64,000 bases of DNA from contig NZ_CP070356.1 in NCBI RefSeq assembly GCF_016919445.1, positions 565,501 to 629,500 on the forward strand, in the 5' to 3' direction. Positions 50,040 to 60,236 of this stretch are shown here, piece by piece. The DNA is from Pseudomonas sp. PDNC002 (GTDB lineage Bacteria; Pseudomonadota; Gammaproteobacteria; Pseudomonadales; Pseudomonadaceae). Position 1 is the stretch's first letter. Every line of letters starts with the position of its first letter. Position numbers and translations under genes: made by a program. The notes beneath the pieces are model-generated. The model was given only the letters and a program-made list of their open reading frames with translations, was not told the DNA's origin and did not search any database.

Positions 50040-51860
50040 TCAGACCTTGGCGCGTTCGTAGCGCTTGCGGTCGTTTTCGTTCAGCAGCTTCTTACGCAGA
50101 CGGATCGACTTCGGCGTCACTTCCACCAGCTCGTCATCGGCGATGAATTCCAGCGCCTGCTCCAGGGTGAAGCGGATCGGCGGAACCAGGGCGATGACTT
50201 CGTCTTTACCCGAAGCACGCATGTTGTCGAGCTTCTTGCCTTTGGTGGGGTTGATCACCAGATCGTTGTCGCGGCTGTTGATGCCGGCCAGCTGGCCTTC
50301 GTAGATCTCGTCGCCTGGGCCGAGGAACAGCTTGCCGCGGCTCTGCAGGGTTTCCAGCGAGTAGGTCAGCGCGGTGCCGGTGGCCATGGACACCAGTACG
50401 CCGTTCTGACGGTTGGTCACTTCGCCGGCCTTGATCGCGCCGTAGTGGCTGAAGGTCGAGGTCAGGATGCCGGTGCCCGAGGTCAGGGTCAGGAAGTTGT
50501 TACGGAAGCCGATCAGGCCACGCGCCGGGATGGTGTATTCCAGGCGCACGCGGCCCTTGCCGTCGGGGATCATGTTGGTCAGATCGCCCTTGCGCAGGCC
50601 CATCTGCTCCATCACCGAGCCCTGGTTCTGCTCTTCGATGTCGATGGTGACGTTTTCGTACGGCTCTTGCTTCTCGCCATCAGCGGTTTCGATGATCACC
50701 ACTTCCGGACGGCCGACGGCCATCTCGAAGCCTTCACGGCGCATGGTTTCGATCAGAACCGAGAGGTGCAGTTCGCCACGGCCGGAAACCTTGAACTTCT
50801 CCGGGCTGTCGCCTTGCTCGACGCGCAGGGCCACGTTGTGCAGCAGTTCCTTGTCCAGACGCTCCTTGATGTTGCGGCTGGTGACGAACTTGCCTTCCTT
50901 GCCGGCGAACGGCGAGTCGTTGACCTGGAAGGTCATGCTCACGGTCGGCTGGTCGACGGTCAGCGGCGGGCGGGCTTCGACGTTCTGCGGGTCGCACAGG
51001 GTGTCGGAGATGAACAGCTCGTCCATGCCCGAGACGCAGACGATGTCGCCGGCTTCGGCTTCGGCGACTTCAACGCGCTGCAGACCGGAGTGCCCCATGA
51101 TCTTCAGGATGCGGCCGTTGCGCTTGGTGCCGTCGTCGCTGATGGCCACGACCGGGGTGTTGGTCTTGACCTTGCCGCGAGCGATACGGCCGATGCCGAT
51201 CACACCGAGGAAGCTGTTGTAGTCCAGCTGCGAAATCTGCATCTGGAACGGGCCGTCGACGTCGACTTTCGGCGACGGGACGTGGTCGATGATCGCCTGG
51301 AACAGCGCGTCCATGTTGTCGTCCATCTTCTCGTGGTCCATGCCGGCGATGCCGTTCAGGGCACTGGCGTAGACGATCGGGAAGTCGAGCTGCTCGTCGG
51401 TGGCGCCGAGGTTGTCGAACAGGTCGAAGATCTGGTCGATGACCCAGTCAGGACGCGCGCCCGGACGGTCGATCTTGTTTACCACGACGATCGGACGCAG
51501 GCCGGCCTTGAACGCCTTCTGGGTCACGAAACGGGTCTGCGGCATGGGGCCGTCCTGGGCGTCGACCACCAGCAGTACGGAGTCAACCATCGACATTACG
51601 CGCTCAACTTCGCCACCGAAGTCGGCGTGGCCGGGGGTGTCGACGATGTTGATGCTGTAGTCGTTCCACTTCAGCGCGGTGTTCTTCGCCAGAATGGTGA
51701 TGCCACGCTCTTTTTCCTGGTCGTTGGAGTCCATCACGCGCTCGTTTTCCGCTTCTTTGCGGTCGAGGGTGCCGGACAGGCGCAGGAGCTTGTCTACGAG
51801 GGTGGTCTTGCCATGGTCGACGTGGGCGATGATGGCGATATTGCGCAGTTTTTCGATCAC
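50040..51860 (-). CDS. typA: Ribosome-associated translational GTPase TypA/BipA
   Basis: 606 aa. G1 [10 protein letters not shown]2 region around [17 protein letters not shown]3 DTPGHADF and G4 NKIDRPGA are intact, followed by EF-G-like domains and the TypA-specific C-terminus ([31 protein letters not shown]). It assists ribosome assembly and stress or cold adaptation. Length is normal. Confidence 0.97.
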   Translation of the reverse strand: MIEKLRNIAIIAHVDHGKTTLVDKLLRLSGTLDRKEAENERVMDSNDQEKERGITILAKNTALKWNDYSINIVDTPGHADFGGEVERVMSMVDSVLLVVDAQDGPMPQTRFVTQKAFKAGLRPIVVVNKIDRPGARPDWVIDQIFDLFDNLGATDEQLDFPIVYASALNGIAGMDHEKMDDNMDALFQAIIDHVPSPKVDVDGPFQMQISQLDYNSFLGVIGIGRIARGKVKTNTPVVAISDDGTKRNGRILKIMGHSGLQRVEVAEAEAGDIVCVSGMDELFISDTLCDPQNVEARPPLTVDQPTVSMTFQVNDSPFAGKEGKFVTSRNIKERLDKELLHNVALRVEQGDSPEKFKVSGRGELHLSVLIETMRREGFEMAVGRPEVVIIETADGEKQEPYENVTIDIEEQNQGSVMEQMGLRKGDLTNMIPDGKGRVRLEYTIPARGLIGFRNNFLTLTSGTGILTSTFSHYGAIKAGEVTNRQNGVLVSMATGTALTYSLETLQSRGKLFLGPGDEIYEGQLAGINSRDNDLVINPTKGKKLDNMRASGKDEVIALVPPIRFTLEQALEFIADDELVEVTPKSIRLRKKLLNENDRKRYERAKV

Positions 51861-52028
51861 AGTGTCAGTCTCGATAGTGAATCTTCGGCTGCCTCATGGC
51901 AGCGGGGGCCGGGCCGTGGCGCGGCGGTACAAAAGGTCTGGGCGTTAGCCTACGCACCGAATGTGTCGGGAGGTCGGTGGCGGATACTGCCGCCGAACAG
52001 TCCGGGCTGGCGGCGTTGGTCCGCGCCT

Positions 52029-53483
52029 TTATTGCGGACGGTAAACACGCACATTGGTGTGCCCTTCGTTGACCAGGTGGTGGGCGTGCAGGCGACTCAT
52101 CACGCCCTTGTCGCAATACAGAAGGTACTGGCGGTTGGGGTCCAGTTCCTTGAACTTGCTGTTGATCGCGTAGAACGGCATCGGCAGCACTTCGATGCCA
52201 TCGATGGCCAGCGGTTCATCTTCCTGGGCATCCGGGTGACGGATGTCGACGACGATCTGGCCGGCCAGCACTTCGTCGACCATTTCCACCGCCAGGTCCT
52301 TGCCCAGTTCGTCGATCACGCGGTCGACGGTCATCTGGGTGGAGCGCTCCAGGGCGCGGTCGAGCACGGCCATGTCGAACTTGGTTTCTTCGTAATCGAC
52401 GCGGTGCGGCTTGGCCTGGGTGGTCGGGTTCACCGAGATCACGCCGCAGTACTCGGGCATGTGCTTGGCGAACTCGGCGGTGCCGATCTTGGTCGCGGTG
52501 TCGATGATGTCCTGCTTGTGGCTGACGATCAGCGGGCGCAGGACCAGGGTGTCGGTCACCCGGTCGATCACCGAGAGGTTCGGCAGGGTCTGGCTGGACA
52601 CCTGGGAAATCGCCTCGCCGGTCACCAGCGCGTCGATCTCCAGGCGCTCGGCCACGCGGCTGGCGGCGCGCAACATCATGCGCTTCAAGGTCACGCCCAT
52701 GTAGCTGTCGTCGACCTTGGTGAGAATCTCGCCGACCACTTCCTCGAAGGGCACGCTGACGAACAGCACGCGCTGGGAGCTGCCGTACTTCTTCCACAGG
52801 TAGTGCGCGACTTCCATCACGCCCAGTTCGTGGGCGCGGCCGCCGAGGTTGAAGAACACGAAGTGGCTGATCATGCCGCGGCGCATCATCTGGTAGGCCG
52901 CCACGGTGGAGTCGAAGCCACCGGACATCAGCACCAGCACCTGCTCCAGCGCACCCAGTGGGTAACCGCCGAGGCCGTCGTGCTGGGCGTGGATCACGTA
53001 GAGGCGGTCGTGGCGGATTTCCACGCGCACTTCCACTTCCGGGTTTTTCAGCGAGACACCCGCCGCGCCGCAATGCTGGCGCAGGCCGCCACCGACGTAG
53101 CGCTCCACATCAATGGAAGTGAACGGATGCTTGCCGGCACGCTTGCAGCGCATGGAGAAGATCTTGCCCGGCAGCTTGTCGCCGAAGTGCTGTTTGCACT
53201 TCTCGAGGATGTCGTCGAAGTCGCCCAGCGGATACTCGTGCACTTCCAGGAAGTGGCCGATGCCCGGCGTGCAGGTCAGGCGCTCGATCATCTCGCGCAG
53301 GGCCTTGGGGTCGGTGACCTTGGTCTCGACCTCGAGGTTGTCCCATTCGCCTTCCACCAGCAGCTCGGGATCGAGGTCACGGAGCACCGTGCGAATGTTC
53401 TTCGCCAGCTGCCGGATGAAGCGCTTGCGCACTGGCCGGCTCTTGATGGTGATTTCCTGGAAGACCTTGACGATGAGTTTCAT
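52029..53483 (-). CDS. thiI: tRNA 4-thiouridine synthase / thiamine sulfur-transfer protein ThiI
   Basis: 484 aa, ATG 53483 ([15 protein letters not shown]); an upstream frame enters the glnA control region. N-terminal ferredoxin-like and THUMP domains are followed by a PP-loop ATPase ([17 protein letters not shown]) and a C-terminal rhodanese domain with the persulfide Cys in [13 protein letters not shown] second Cys in MPEYCGVIS corresponds to the one that forms the catalytic disulfide. This is the long ThiI form with rhodanese domain. Confidence 0.96.
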   Translation of the reverse strand: MKLIVKVFQEITIKSRPVRKRFIRQLAKNIRTVLRDLDPELLVEGEWDNLEVETKVTDPKALREMIERLTCTPGIGHFLEVHEYPLGDFDDILEKCKQHFGDKLPGKIFSMRCKRAGKHPFTSIDVERYVGGGLRQHCGAAGVSLKNPEVEVRVEIRHDRLYVIHAQHDGLGGYPLGALEQVLVLMSGGFDSTVAAYQMMRRGMISHFVFFNLGGRAHELGVMEVAHYLWKKYGSSQRVLFVSVPFEEVVGEILTKVDDSYMGVTLKRMMLRAASRVAERLEIDALVTGEAISQVSSQTLPNLSVIDRVTDTLVLRPLIVSHKQDIIDTATKIGTAEFAKHMPEYCGVISVNPTTQAKPHRVDYEETKFDMAVLDRALERSTQMTVDRVIDELGKDLAVEMVDEVLAGQIVVDIRHPDAQEDEPLAIDGIEVLPMPFYAINSKFKELDPNRQYLLYCDKGVMSRLHAHHLVNEGHTNVRVYRPQ

Positions 53484-53610
53484 GCGGACCGGGCGATTGC
53501 CATGGGACAGAAAAAAAGGGGCGGAATTATATCCGAAATTGCTCAAGACTTGAGCAGATTTCCGACACTTTCTTTTTCGTGCACCAAAATGGACTGACGC
53601 ACCACGACGA

Positions 53611-53627
53611 AGCACCGAAACGGTGCA
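53611..53627. promoter_or_regulatory. NtrC binding site upstream of glnA
   Basis: GCACC-GAAAC-GGTGC at 53612-53626 is a perfect NtrC dyad, 74 bp upstream of the sigma54 -24 element. A weaker half-match TGCACCAAAATGG starts at 53580. Both are placed as enhancers for glnA. Confidence 0.85.
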
Positions 53628-53699
53628 CTAATATCGTGCAATTCCTCGTTACGCCTTCGGCGGGCCCTGAAATCAGGGCCTCTGCCCGATTACGGGCAC

Positions 53700-53715
53700 T
53701 GGCACGCAACTTGCT
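53700..53715 (+). promoter_or_regulatory. sigma54 promoter of glnA
   Basis: TGGCACGCAACTTGCT is an exact TGGCACG-N4-TTGCW match, about 100 bp upstream of the glnA start codon. In the 331-bp thiI-glnA gap I see only this, the NtrC sites and the ribosome site GGAGGA. Confidence 0.93.
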
Positions 53716-53814
53716 CTCTTGTGAGGCAGGTTGCCCTGGCGGAGTATTCCGGCCGGCATCACCCGATACTGGGGCACAGAAAGCTCCCAGCTCTAATCCC
53801 TCCTGGAGGACAGC

Positions 53815-55224
53815 ATGTCGTACAAGTCGCAACAACTGATCAAAGATCATGACGTGAAGTGGGTTGACCTGCGCTTCACCGATACCAAAGGCAAGCAGCA
53901 GCACGTCACCATGCCCGCCCGCGACGCGCTGGACGACGAGTTCTTCGAAGCCGGCAAGATGTTCGATGGTTCCTCCATCGAAGGCTGGAAGGGCATCGAA
54001 GCCTCCGACATGATCCTGCTCCCGGACGACAGCACCGCCGTGCTCGACCCGTTCACCGAAGAGCCGACCCTGATCATCGTTTGCGACATCATCGAGCCGA
54101 GCACCATGCAAGGCTACGAGCGCGACCCGCGCAACATCGCCAAGCGCGCCGAGGAATACCTGAAGTCCACCGGTATCGGTGACACCGTATTCGTTGGCCC
54201 GGAGCCGGAGTTCTTCATCTTCGACGAAGTGAAGTTCAAGTCCGACATCTCCGGCTCGATGTTCAAGATCTTCTCCGAGCAGGCTTCCTGGAACACCGAC
54301 GCTGACATCGAGACCGGCAACAAAGGTCACCGTCCGGGCGTCAAAGGCGGCTACTTCCCGGTACCGCCGGTCGACCACGACCACGAAATCCGTACCGCCA
54401 TGTGCAACGCCATGGAAGAAATGGGCCTGGTCATCGAAGTTCACCACCACGAAGTGGCGACTGCCGGCCAGAACGAAATCGGCGTGAAGTTCAACACCCT
54501 GGTTGCCAAGGCTGACGAAGTTCAGACCCTGAAGTACTGCATCCACAACGTCGCCGACGCCTACGGCAAGACCGTGACCTTCATGCCGAAACCGCTGTAC
54601 GGCGACAACGGCTCGGGCATGCACGTGCACATGTCCATCTCCAAGGATGGCAAGAACACCTTCGCTGGCGAAGGCTATGCCGGCCTGTCCGATACCGCCC
54701 TGTACTTCATCGGCGGCATCATCAAGCACGGCAAGGCCCTGAACGGCTTCACCAACCCGGCCACCAACTCCTACAAGCGTCTGGTTCCGGGCTTCGAAGC
54801 CCCGGTCATGCTGGCCTACTCGGCCCGTAACCGTTCCGCCTCGATCCGTATCCCGTACGTTTCCAGCCCGAAAGCCCGCCGCATCGAAGCGCGCTTCCCG
54901 GACCCGGCTGCCAACCCCTACCTGTGCTTCGCCGCACTGCTGATGGCTGGCCTGGACGGCATCCAGAACAAGATTCACCCCGGCGATGCTGCTGACAAGA
55001 ACCTGTACGACCTGCCGCCGGAAGAGGCGAAGGAAATCCCGCAGGTTTGCGGCAGCCTGAAAGAGGCGCTGGAAGAACTCGACAAGGGCCGTGCGTTCCT
55101 GACCAAGGGCGGCGTGTTCACCGACGAGTTCATCGATGCCTACATCGAGCTGAAGTCGGAAGAAGAAATCAAGGTGCGCACCTTCGTGCACCCGCTGGAA
55201 TACGACCTGTACTACAGCGTCTGA
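53815..55224 (+). CDS. glnA: Glutamine synthetase, type I
   Basis: 469 aa, ATG 53815 with GGAGGA upstream. It condenses glutamate, ammonia and ATP to glutamine. Metal and substrate motifs [26 protein letters not shown] and the ATP region [11 protein letters not shown] are present. The C-terminal adenylylation Tyr is in [11 protein letters not shown], so activity should be GlnE-controlled. NtrC/sigma54 control is indicated upstream. With the nearby ntrBC genes it forms the classic nitrogen-assimilation unit, split by three genes. Confidence 0.98.
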   Translation: MSYKSQQLIKDHDVKWVDLRFTDTKGKQQHVTMPARDALDDEFFEAGKMFDGSSIEGWKGIEASDMILLPDDSTAVLDPFTEEPTLIIVCDIIEPSTMQGYERDPRNIAKRAEEYLKSTGIGDTVFVGPEPEFFIFDEVKFKSDISGSMFKIFSEQASWNTDADIETGNKGHRPGVKGGYFPVPPVDHDHEIRTAMCNAMEEMGLVIEVHHHEVATAGQNEIGVKFNTLVAKADEVQTLKYCIHNVADAYGKTVTFMPKPLYGDNGSGMHVHMSISKDGKNTFAGEGYAGLSDTALYFIGGIIKHGKALNGFTNPATNSYKRLVPGFEAPVMLAYSARNRSASIRIPYVSSPKARRIEARFPDPAANPYLCFAALLMAGLDGIQNKIHPGDAADKNLYDLPPEEAKEIPQVCGSLKEALEELDKGRAFLTKGGVFTDEFIDAYIELKSEEEIKVRTFVHPLEYDLYYSV

Positions 55225-55255
55225 TCCACGAATACCTATAAATAGCTTCAGTATT

Positions 55256-55282
55256 AAGGCCTCCTTCGGGAGGCCTTTTTTA
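55256..55282 (+). terminator. Rho-independent terminator of glnA
   Basis: AAGGCCTCC TTCG GGAGGCCTT followed by TTTTTA, 31 bp after the stop. Confidence 0.93.
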
Positions 55283-55338
55283 TGGGCTCAGCAACAACGG
55301 TAGTGCCGCTCCTGCAGGTGGGTGCGGGCGTCACTGCT

Positions 55339-55410
55339 GGAGCGAACCTGCTCGCGAACGGATGTTCCATCGACTCCGGTGGCAGACGGTTCGCGAGCAA
55401 GCTCGTCCCC
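55339..55410. repeat. Inverted repeat, REP type C
   Basis: GGAGCGAACCTGCTCGCGAAC faces GTTCGCGAGCAAGCTCGTCC across about 28 bp. It lies between the converging glnA and mechanosensitive channel genes. Confidence 0.7.
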
Positions 55411-55427
55411 ACAACGTGAGGCCGGGA

Positions 55428-57629
55428 TCAGATCCCGCCGTCTGCCGGTACGCCTTGCTCCTCGTCATCTTCACGACGCGACTTGCGCATGCGCGAGAGC
55501 TGCACGTTGAGACGTGGCATGGACAACTCCAGGCCGGCCTTGTCGAGCTTCTGGCGCAGACGCAGGTTGAAGGCGCGCTGCACTTCCCATTGGCGAATCG
55601 GCGCGGTCTTGAAGCGGAAACGCAGGATCGCCTGGCCAGCGTCGAAGCTCTCGATGCCCTGGATTTCCAGGGGCGACCAGATGGCGCGGTTGATCGTGCG
55701 GTCGTTGCGCAACTCGCCGGAAACCTCCTTGACCAGCGCCAGGGCGTCGTCGATCGGCATGCTCGCCGGTACCGGCCAGCGGAACATGGCGTAGCCGAAC
55801 TGCCGCGAGTAGTTCTTGATGCTTTTGATCTCACTGAACGGAATGGTGTGCACCACGCCGTCCAGGTCGCGCAGGCGCACGGTGCGGATGGTCAGGCCCT
55901 CCACCGTACCGAGGTGGCCACCTACGTCGACGTAGTCGTCGATGGACAGCGAGTCCTCGATGATGATGAACAGGCCGGTGATCAGGTCCGCCACCAGCGA
56001 CTGGGCGCCGAAACCGATGGCCAGACCGATCACGCCAGCACCGGCGAGCAGCGGCGTGACGTTCATGCCCATGTTGGCCAGCGCGACGATCAGCGCGATC
56101 ACCGCGATGGTCACGAACAGCACGTTGCGGATCAGCGGCAGCATGGTCAGCGCGCGGGCGTTGGCGCTCTTCTTGCCGCCCAGGCCGAGGCTGTGCTGTA
56201 CGGCGGTGTCGGTGAGGATCCAGACCAGCCAGGCGACCAGCAGAGTGGTGCCGAAGCTGAAGAGTTTGAGGCTGATCTGCGAGCCATCGCCCTCGGCGAA
56301 GCGGATCAGCGACATACCCCAGACGCGCAGGCCGACTTCGAGAAAGAACAGCAGACTCACGAGGTGCAACAGGGTATAGCCGAAGCTCTGCAGTTGCTCG
56401 ACGTACGGTGCATGGCGGCGCGCGCCGCGTCTCGCCGAGCGCAGATGGGCGCGGCGGATCAGGCCGTTGGCAGTCATCGCCACCACCGCCACGGCAGCAC
56501 AGACCAGGGCGCGACGCAGGGCGTAGCTACTGTCGCCGGCCGTGACGATAGTGGCGAACAGCGAGATGCCGACCAGCACCAGTACCGGCAGGAACCAGAT
56601 CGAGCCGATCAGCTCGACCAGCTCACTCAGGCCCCGGCGCTTGAGGCGACGCTCCAGCGGCTGGTTGCGGATCAGGTGGCCGATAGGCCGCCGGAACTGC
56701 AGGACGAACAACGCGGTGAGCAGCGCTGCGCAGATGTTGGCCATGGAGCCGACGAACAGCGAGATGTTCTGTCCCAGGCTTTCGATGACACGCGGGTCAT
56801 GCATCACCTCGCCCAACGCTGCCAGGCTGCCAATCAGCCACAGCGGGCGGAAAGCACGGCGGCGCAGGATATCCAGCGCGCGCATGCGATGCGGGCCACT
56901 GAGCAGAGACAGGCAGATCACGCACAGTGCGGAGAACAGCGTGCCGCACACCAGGGTGTAAGCGATCACCATCGCCACCAGCTTGCCCAGCGAACTGGGC
57001 AGCACAACGGACAGGTAAACGGTGATCAGGAAGGCGACCAGCCAGGGGCCAAGCTTGCGCAGGGCGAACAGCAGAAGGTCGCGGGTCTTGGGATGCTGCG
57101 GCAGCTCGTCTTCGAGGCCGAAGCGCTTGCGCATGCGTCCGGCGACCCAGCGCAGGCCAATAGCGACGCAGGCCCAGACAAGAATTACCAGCGCAAAATC
57201 GAGGATCATCCCCGGCCACTCAGCCAGCGACGGCGTGCGGGCCTCCAGCTCGTAACCAGCCCCCTGGAACAGCTCGGACCAGCGCACCAGCGGGCTGTTG
57301 GCGCCCTCGAACTGCTTCTCCAGGCTGCCCAGGGTATCGCCGATCAGGCCAAGCACCCCGCCCTGTTCCTCCGAGCTTTTCTGGGTCGCATCACGCAGTT
57401 GCTTGAGCTTCTTCAGAAGGTCGGCGCGCTGCTGGTCGTTCTCCAGGGTCTTGATCACCTGGTTCAGCGACTGCTCCAACTGGGCATCGCTGACCTTCGC
57501 GTCACTGCTACCCGTCACCCCGGCCAGCGGCCCGGGAAGTGCCGCCAGCGCCGGTCCGGCCAGGCACAAGCCCAGGCCCAGACAACACAGCAGCAGCCAC
57601 TGACGAAGCAGGTAACGAATCGGAATCAC
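55428..57629 (-). CDS. Large MscS-family mechanosensitive ion channel
   Basis: 733 aa from GTG 57629, chosen for GGAG 7 bp upstream (encoding VIPIRYLLRQWLLLCC). A signal peptide precedes a periplasmic helical stretch (~80-160), about 8-10 TM helices, then the MscS pore helix and beta domain (PLLAGAGVIGLAIGFGAQSLVADLITGLFIIIEDSLSIDDYVDVGGHLGTVE). The conserved GFGAQ/LVADLITG pattern identifies the pore-lining helix. It resembles the YbiO/YnaI-like extended members. It releases solutes under hypo-osmotic shock. Confidence 0.92.
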   Translation of the reverse strand: MIPIRYLLRQWLLLCCLGLGLCLAGPALAALPGPLAGVTGSSDAKVSDAQLEQSLNQVIKTLENDQQRADLLKKLKQLRDATQKSSEEQGGVLGLIGDTLGSLEKQFEGANSPLVRWSELFQGAGYELEARTPSLAEWPGMILDFALVILVWACVAIGLRWVAGRMRKRFGLEDELPQHPKTRDLLLFALRKLGPWLVAFLITVYLSVVLPSSLGKLVAMVIAYTLVCGTLFSALCVICLSLLSGPHRMRALDILRRRAFRPLWLIGSLAALGEVMHDPRVIESLGQNISLFVGSMANICAALLTALFVLQFRRPIGHLIRNQPLERRLKRRGLSELVELIGSIWFLPVLVLVGISLFATIVTAGDSSYALRRALVCAAVAVVAMTANGLIRRAHLRSARRGARRHAPYVEQLQSFGYTLLHLVSLLFFLEVGLRVWGMSLIRFAEGDGSQISLKLFSFGTTLLVAWLVWILTDTAVQHSLGLGGKKSANARALTMLPLIRNVLFVTIAVIALIVALANMGMNVTPLLAGAGVIGLAIGFGAQSLVADLITGLFIIIEDSLSIDDYVDVGGHLGTVEGLTIRTVRLRDLDGVVHTIPFSEIKSIKNYSRQFGYAMFRWPVPASMPIDDALALVKEVSGELRNDRTINRAIWSPLEIQGIESFDAGQAILRFRFKTAPIRQWEVQRAFNLRLRQKLDKAGLELSMPRLNVQLSRMRKSRREDDEEQGVPADGGI

Positions 57630-57829
57630 AGGCACACTCCGGAATGGAAGAAGGAACACTCGTCCGCAATCATACAGACGCCAGCGCCTGGCTCGGACCG
57701 ACGATCAGCCCGAAAGGTCCCCCGGCGAGCAGCAGCGCACAACGTGCGCAGCGCTACTGAAAGACAATAGGCAACTTGCCAGCCGCCGTCGGCAGTGCAA
57801 GGCTTGCCACGACCATCCGGAGATTGCCC

Positions 57830-58378
57830 ATGCGCCTGATCCTCACCGCCCTGCTGCTCGCCGCCGCATTGCCAGCCAGCGCGCAGATCTACAAGTACAC
57901 CGACGCCAACGGCAAGACGGTGTTCACCAATCAGCCGCCCACCAATGTCGGCGCCCAACCGGTGCAACTGCCGCCGACCAACACCGTGGGCACCCAGGTA
58001 CCGGCCGCGGCGCCGCCTACCAGCGGTACGCAGGACCAGACAGCCCGCGCCTATTCGATCCTCGCGCTGAGCAACCTGCCCAACGACGAAGCACTGCGCA
58101 TCAACAACGGCAACGTCCAGGTCGACGTGGTGGTGCAGCCCGGGCTGAAACCGGACCACCTGCTGCAACTGGTTCTCGACGGCAAGCCCTACGGCACACC
58201 GGCGCGGGACACCAGCATCGCCATGCAGAACCTCGATCGCGGCGAGCACACCCTTGCCGTACAGGTGCTGCAAGGCAGCCATGTCGTGCAAAGCAGTGCG
58301 CCAGTGAGCTTCACCCTGCAACGCATCAGCACCAACAGCCCGGCGCGGCCGAAAGTGCAACCCAGGACGGGCGGCTAA
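57830..58378 (+). CDS. DUF4124 domain protein, exported
   Basis: 182 aa, ATG 57830 with GGAG 7 bp upstream. Signal peptide LILTALLLAAALPASA, then the DUF4124 motif QIYKYTDANGKTVFTNQPP, a Pro/Thr-rich linker and a C-terminal Ig-like region with LVLDGKPYGTPARDTS and LDRGEHTLAVQVL. Function unknown. It is 2 bp from the next gene, a paralogue. Confidence 0.87.
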   Translation: MRLILTALLLAAALPASAQIYKYTDANGKTVFTNQPPTNVGAQPVQLPPTNTVGTQVPAAAPPTSGTQDQTARAYSILALSNLPNDEALRINNGNVQVDVVVQPGLKPDHLLQLVLDGKPYGTPARDTSIAMQNLDRGEHTLAVQVLQGSHVVQSSAPVSFTLQRISTNSPARPKVQPRTGG

Positions 58379-58380
58379 GC

Positions 58381-58950
58381 ATGCGCCACCTGGTGATTTT
58401 CCTGTTGTCGGCGCTGTGCTGCCTGTCGGCCAGCGCCGAGGTCTACACCTACATCGACAAGGACGGCAACCGCGTCTTCACCGACCAGCCGCCGCGCGGC
58501 AACGCGCAGAAACTCGAACTGACACCGCGCAACGCGATGCCGGGCTCGCCCAACGGCGTGCGCATGCCGCCACCGCTCTACGCGCCTGCCACGCCGGCGC
58601 TGCCGCCCGGTCCGCCCGCTTACCAGTTGCTGCGCATCATCGTGCCGGAGCCCGATGCGACGGTTCGCGCCAACGACGGCGGGCTGATCGTATCCGTCTC
58701 CAGCGATCCAAACCTGCTGCCCGGCCACCTGTACCGCCTGCTGCTGGACGGCAAACCGGTGGGCGAACCAGGTCGCAGCCCGGTCTTCCCACTCAGCAAC
58801 ATCGACCGCGGCACCCACCAACTCTCGGTGGAAATCATCGATACCCTGGGCCGGACGCTGGAGCAGACGCCCAATCAGCCCTTCCACATGTTCCGCGTTT
58901 CCCTCGGCGACGCCGACGACAGTCACGCCCTCCAAAGCGCCAGCCGCTGA
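58381..58950 (+). CDS. DUF4124 domain protein, exported (paralogue of preceding gene)
   Basis: 189 aa. Signal peptide VIFLLSALCCLSASA, then EVYTYIDKDGNRVFTDQPPRGNAQ and the same C-terminal pattern (LLLDGKPVGEPGRSP, IDRGTHQLSVEIIDTLG). It is an apparent tandem duplicate of the gene before it, in the same operon and directly upstream of ntrB. Confidence 0.87.
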   Translation: MRHLVIFLLSALCCLSASAEVYTYIDKDGNRVFTDQPPRGNAQKLELTPRNAMPGSPNGVRMPPPLYAPATPALPPGPPAYQLLRIIVPEPDATVRANDGGLIVSVSSDPNLLPGHLYRLLLDGKPVGEPGRSPVFPLSNIDRGTHQLSVEIIDTLGRTLEQTPNQPFHMFRVSLGDADDSHALQSASR

Positions 58951-58974
58951 CCCCGACGTGCTGGCGGGCACAAA

Positions 58975-58991
58975 TGCACCATATCGGTGCA
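58975..58991. promoter_or_regulatory. NtrC binding site upstream of ntrB
   Basis: TGCACCATATCGGTGCA is a perfect 17-bp dyad matching the NtrC consensus, 116 bp upstream of the candidate sigma54 element and 167 bp before the ntrB start. Confidence 0.85.
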
Positions 58992-59106
58992 AGCGCCTGC
59001 ACCACTTTCTATACTCTCCCCATTTCGGGTCATTCTCCTCCGCCGGATTACCTGCCTGCGCACCGCAAATCAGCGCGAAGCGCCTAATTACGCGTCTTTT
59101 CAGGGC

Positions 59107-59123
59107 CTGGTTTGCTTTTTGCA
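59107..59123 (+). promoter_or_regulatory. Putative sigma54 promoter of ntrBC
   Basis: CTGGTTTGCTTTTTGCA has GG and GC separated by 10 bp and a good -12 (TTGCA) but a poor -24 context (GGTTT instead of GGCAC). It lies 34 bp before the ntrB ATG. Confidence 0.55.
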
Positions 59124-59157
59124 TTTTCCCGCACAGTCTTGGGACATCTCTTACGCC

Positions 59158-60234
59158 ATGCCTACAGAAACCCAGCTCCGCCTGTTGCTCGACAATCTCA
59201 CCACGGCGGTGATCCTGCTCAATGCCGAGCTGCGCCTGGAGTACATGAACCCGGCGGCGGAAATGCTCCTGGCGGTCAGCGGTCAACGCAGCCACGGGCA
59301 GTTCATCAGCGAGCTGTTCACCGAATCACCGGAGGCACTGCAGTCGCTGCGCCAGGCGGTGGAAGAGGCGCATCCCTTCACCAAGCGCGAAGCGACGCTG
59401 ACCTCGCTGACCGGCCAGACCATCACCGTGGACTACGCGGTGACACCGATCCTCGATCGCCGCGAAACCTTACTGCTGCTGGAAGTCCACCCGCGTGACC
59501 GCCTGCTGCGGATCACCAAGGAAGAGGCGCAGCTGTCCAAGCAGGAAACCACCAAGCTGCTGGTGCGCGGCCTGGCCCACGAGATCAAGAACCCGCTGGG
59601 TGGTATTCGCGGCGCGGCGCAGCTGCTGTCTCGCGAGCTGCCGGACGAATCGCTCAAGGACTACACCAACGTCATCATCGAGGAAGCCGACCGCCTGCGG
59701 AACCTGGTGGACCGCATGCTCGGCTCGAACAAGCTGCCGCAGCTCTCGGTGACCAATGTCCACGAAGTGCTGGAGCGCGTCTGCAGCCTGGTGGAAGCCG
59801 AAACCCAGGGCAGCATCCCGCTGGTGCGCGACTACGACCCGAGCATCCCGGACCTGCTGATCGACCGCGAGCAGATGATCCAGGCGGTGCTCAACATCGT
59901 CCGCAACGCCATGCAGGCCATCTCCGCACAGAACGAACTCAAGCTGGGGCGCATCACCCTGCGTACCCGCACCCTGCGCCAGTTCACCATCGGCCACACG
60001 CGCCATCGCCTGGTGTGCAAGGTGGAGATCATCGACAACGGCCCGGGCATCCCGGCCGAACTGCAGGACACCATCTTCTATCCCATGGTCAGCGGGCGTG
60101 CCGACGGCACCGGGCTCGGCCTGGCCATCACCCAGAACATCATCAGCCAGCACCAGGGCTTGATCGAATGCGACAGCCATCCCGGCCACACCGTGTTCAG
60201 TCTGTTCCTGCCCCTGGAACAAGGAGTCCATTGA
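59158..60234 (+). CDS. ntrB: Nitrogen regulation sensor kinase/phosphatase NtrB
   Basis: 358 aa, ATG 59158 (also glnL). N-terminal PAS domain (LLLDNLTTAVILLNAELRLEYMNPAAEMLL), H-box with the phospho-His in RGLAHEIKNPLGGIRGAAQLL, N-box VLNIVRNAMQAI, G1 DNGPGIP and G2 ADGTGLGLAI. A cytosolic kinase that phosphorylates NtrC when nitrogen is limiting and is controlled by PII. The stop is 2 bp before ntrC. Confidence 0.97.
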   Translation: MPTETQLRLLLDNLTTAVILLNAELRLEYMNPAAEMLLAVSGQRSHGQFISELFTESPEALQSLRQAVEEAHPFTKREATLTSLTGQTITVDYAVTPILDRRETLLLLEVHPRDRLLRITKEEAQLSKQETTKLLVRGLAHEIKNPLGGIRGAAQLLSRELPDESLKDYTNVIIEEADRLRNLVDRMLGSNKLPQLSVTNVHEVLERVCSLVEAETQGSIPLVRDYDPSIPDLLIDREQMIQAVLNIVRNAMQAISAQNELKLGRITLRTRTLRQFTIGHTRHRLVCKVEIIDNGPGIPAELQDTIFYPMVSGRADGTGLGLAITQNIISQHQGLIECDSHPGHTVFSLFLPLEQGVH

Positions 60235-60236
60235 CC

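Noticed and set aside
50010..53597. 1195-codon open frame on the plus strand across typA and thiI
   Set aside because: It is antisense to two well-conserved genes; the translation is His/Val/Gln/Asp-rich without motifs, as expected for the complement of GC-rich coding DNA.
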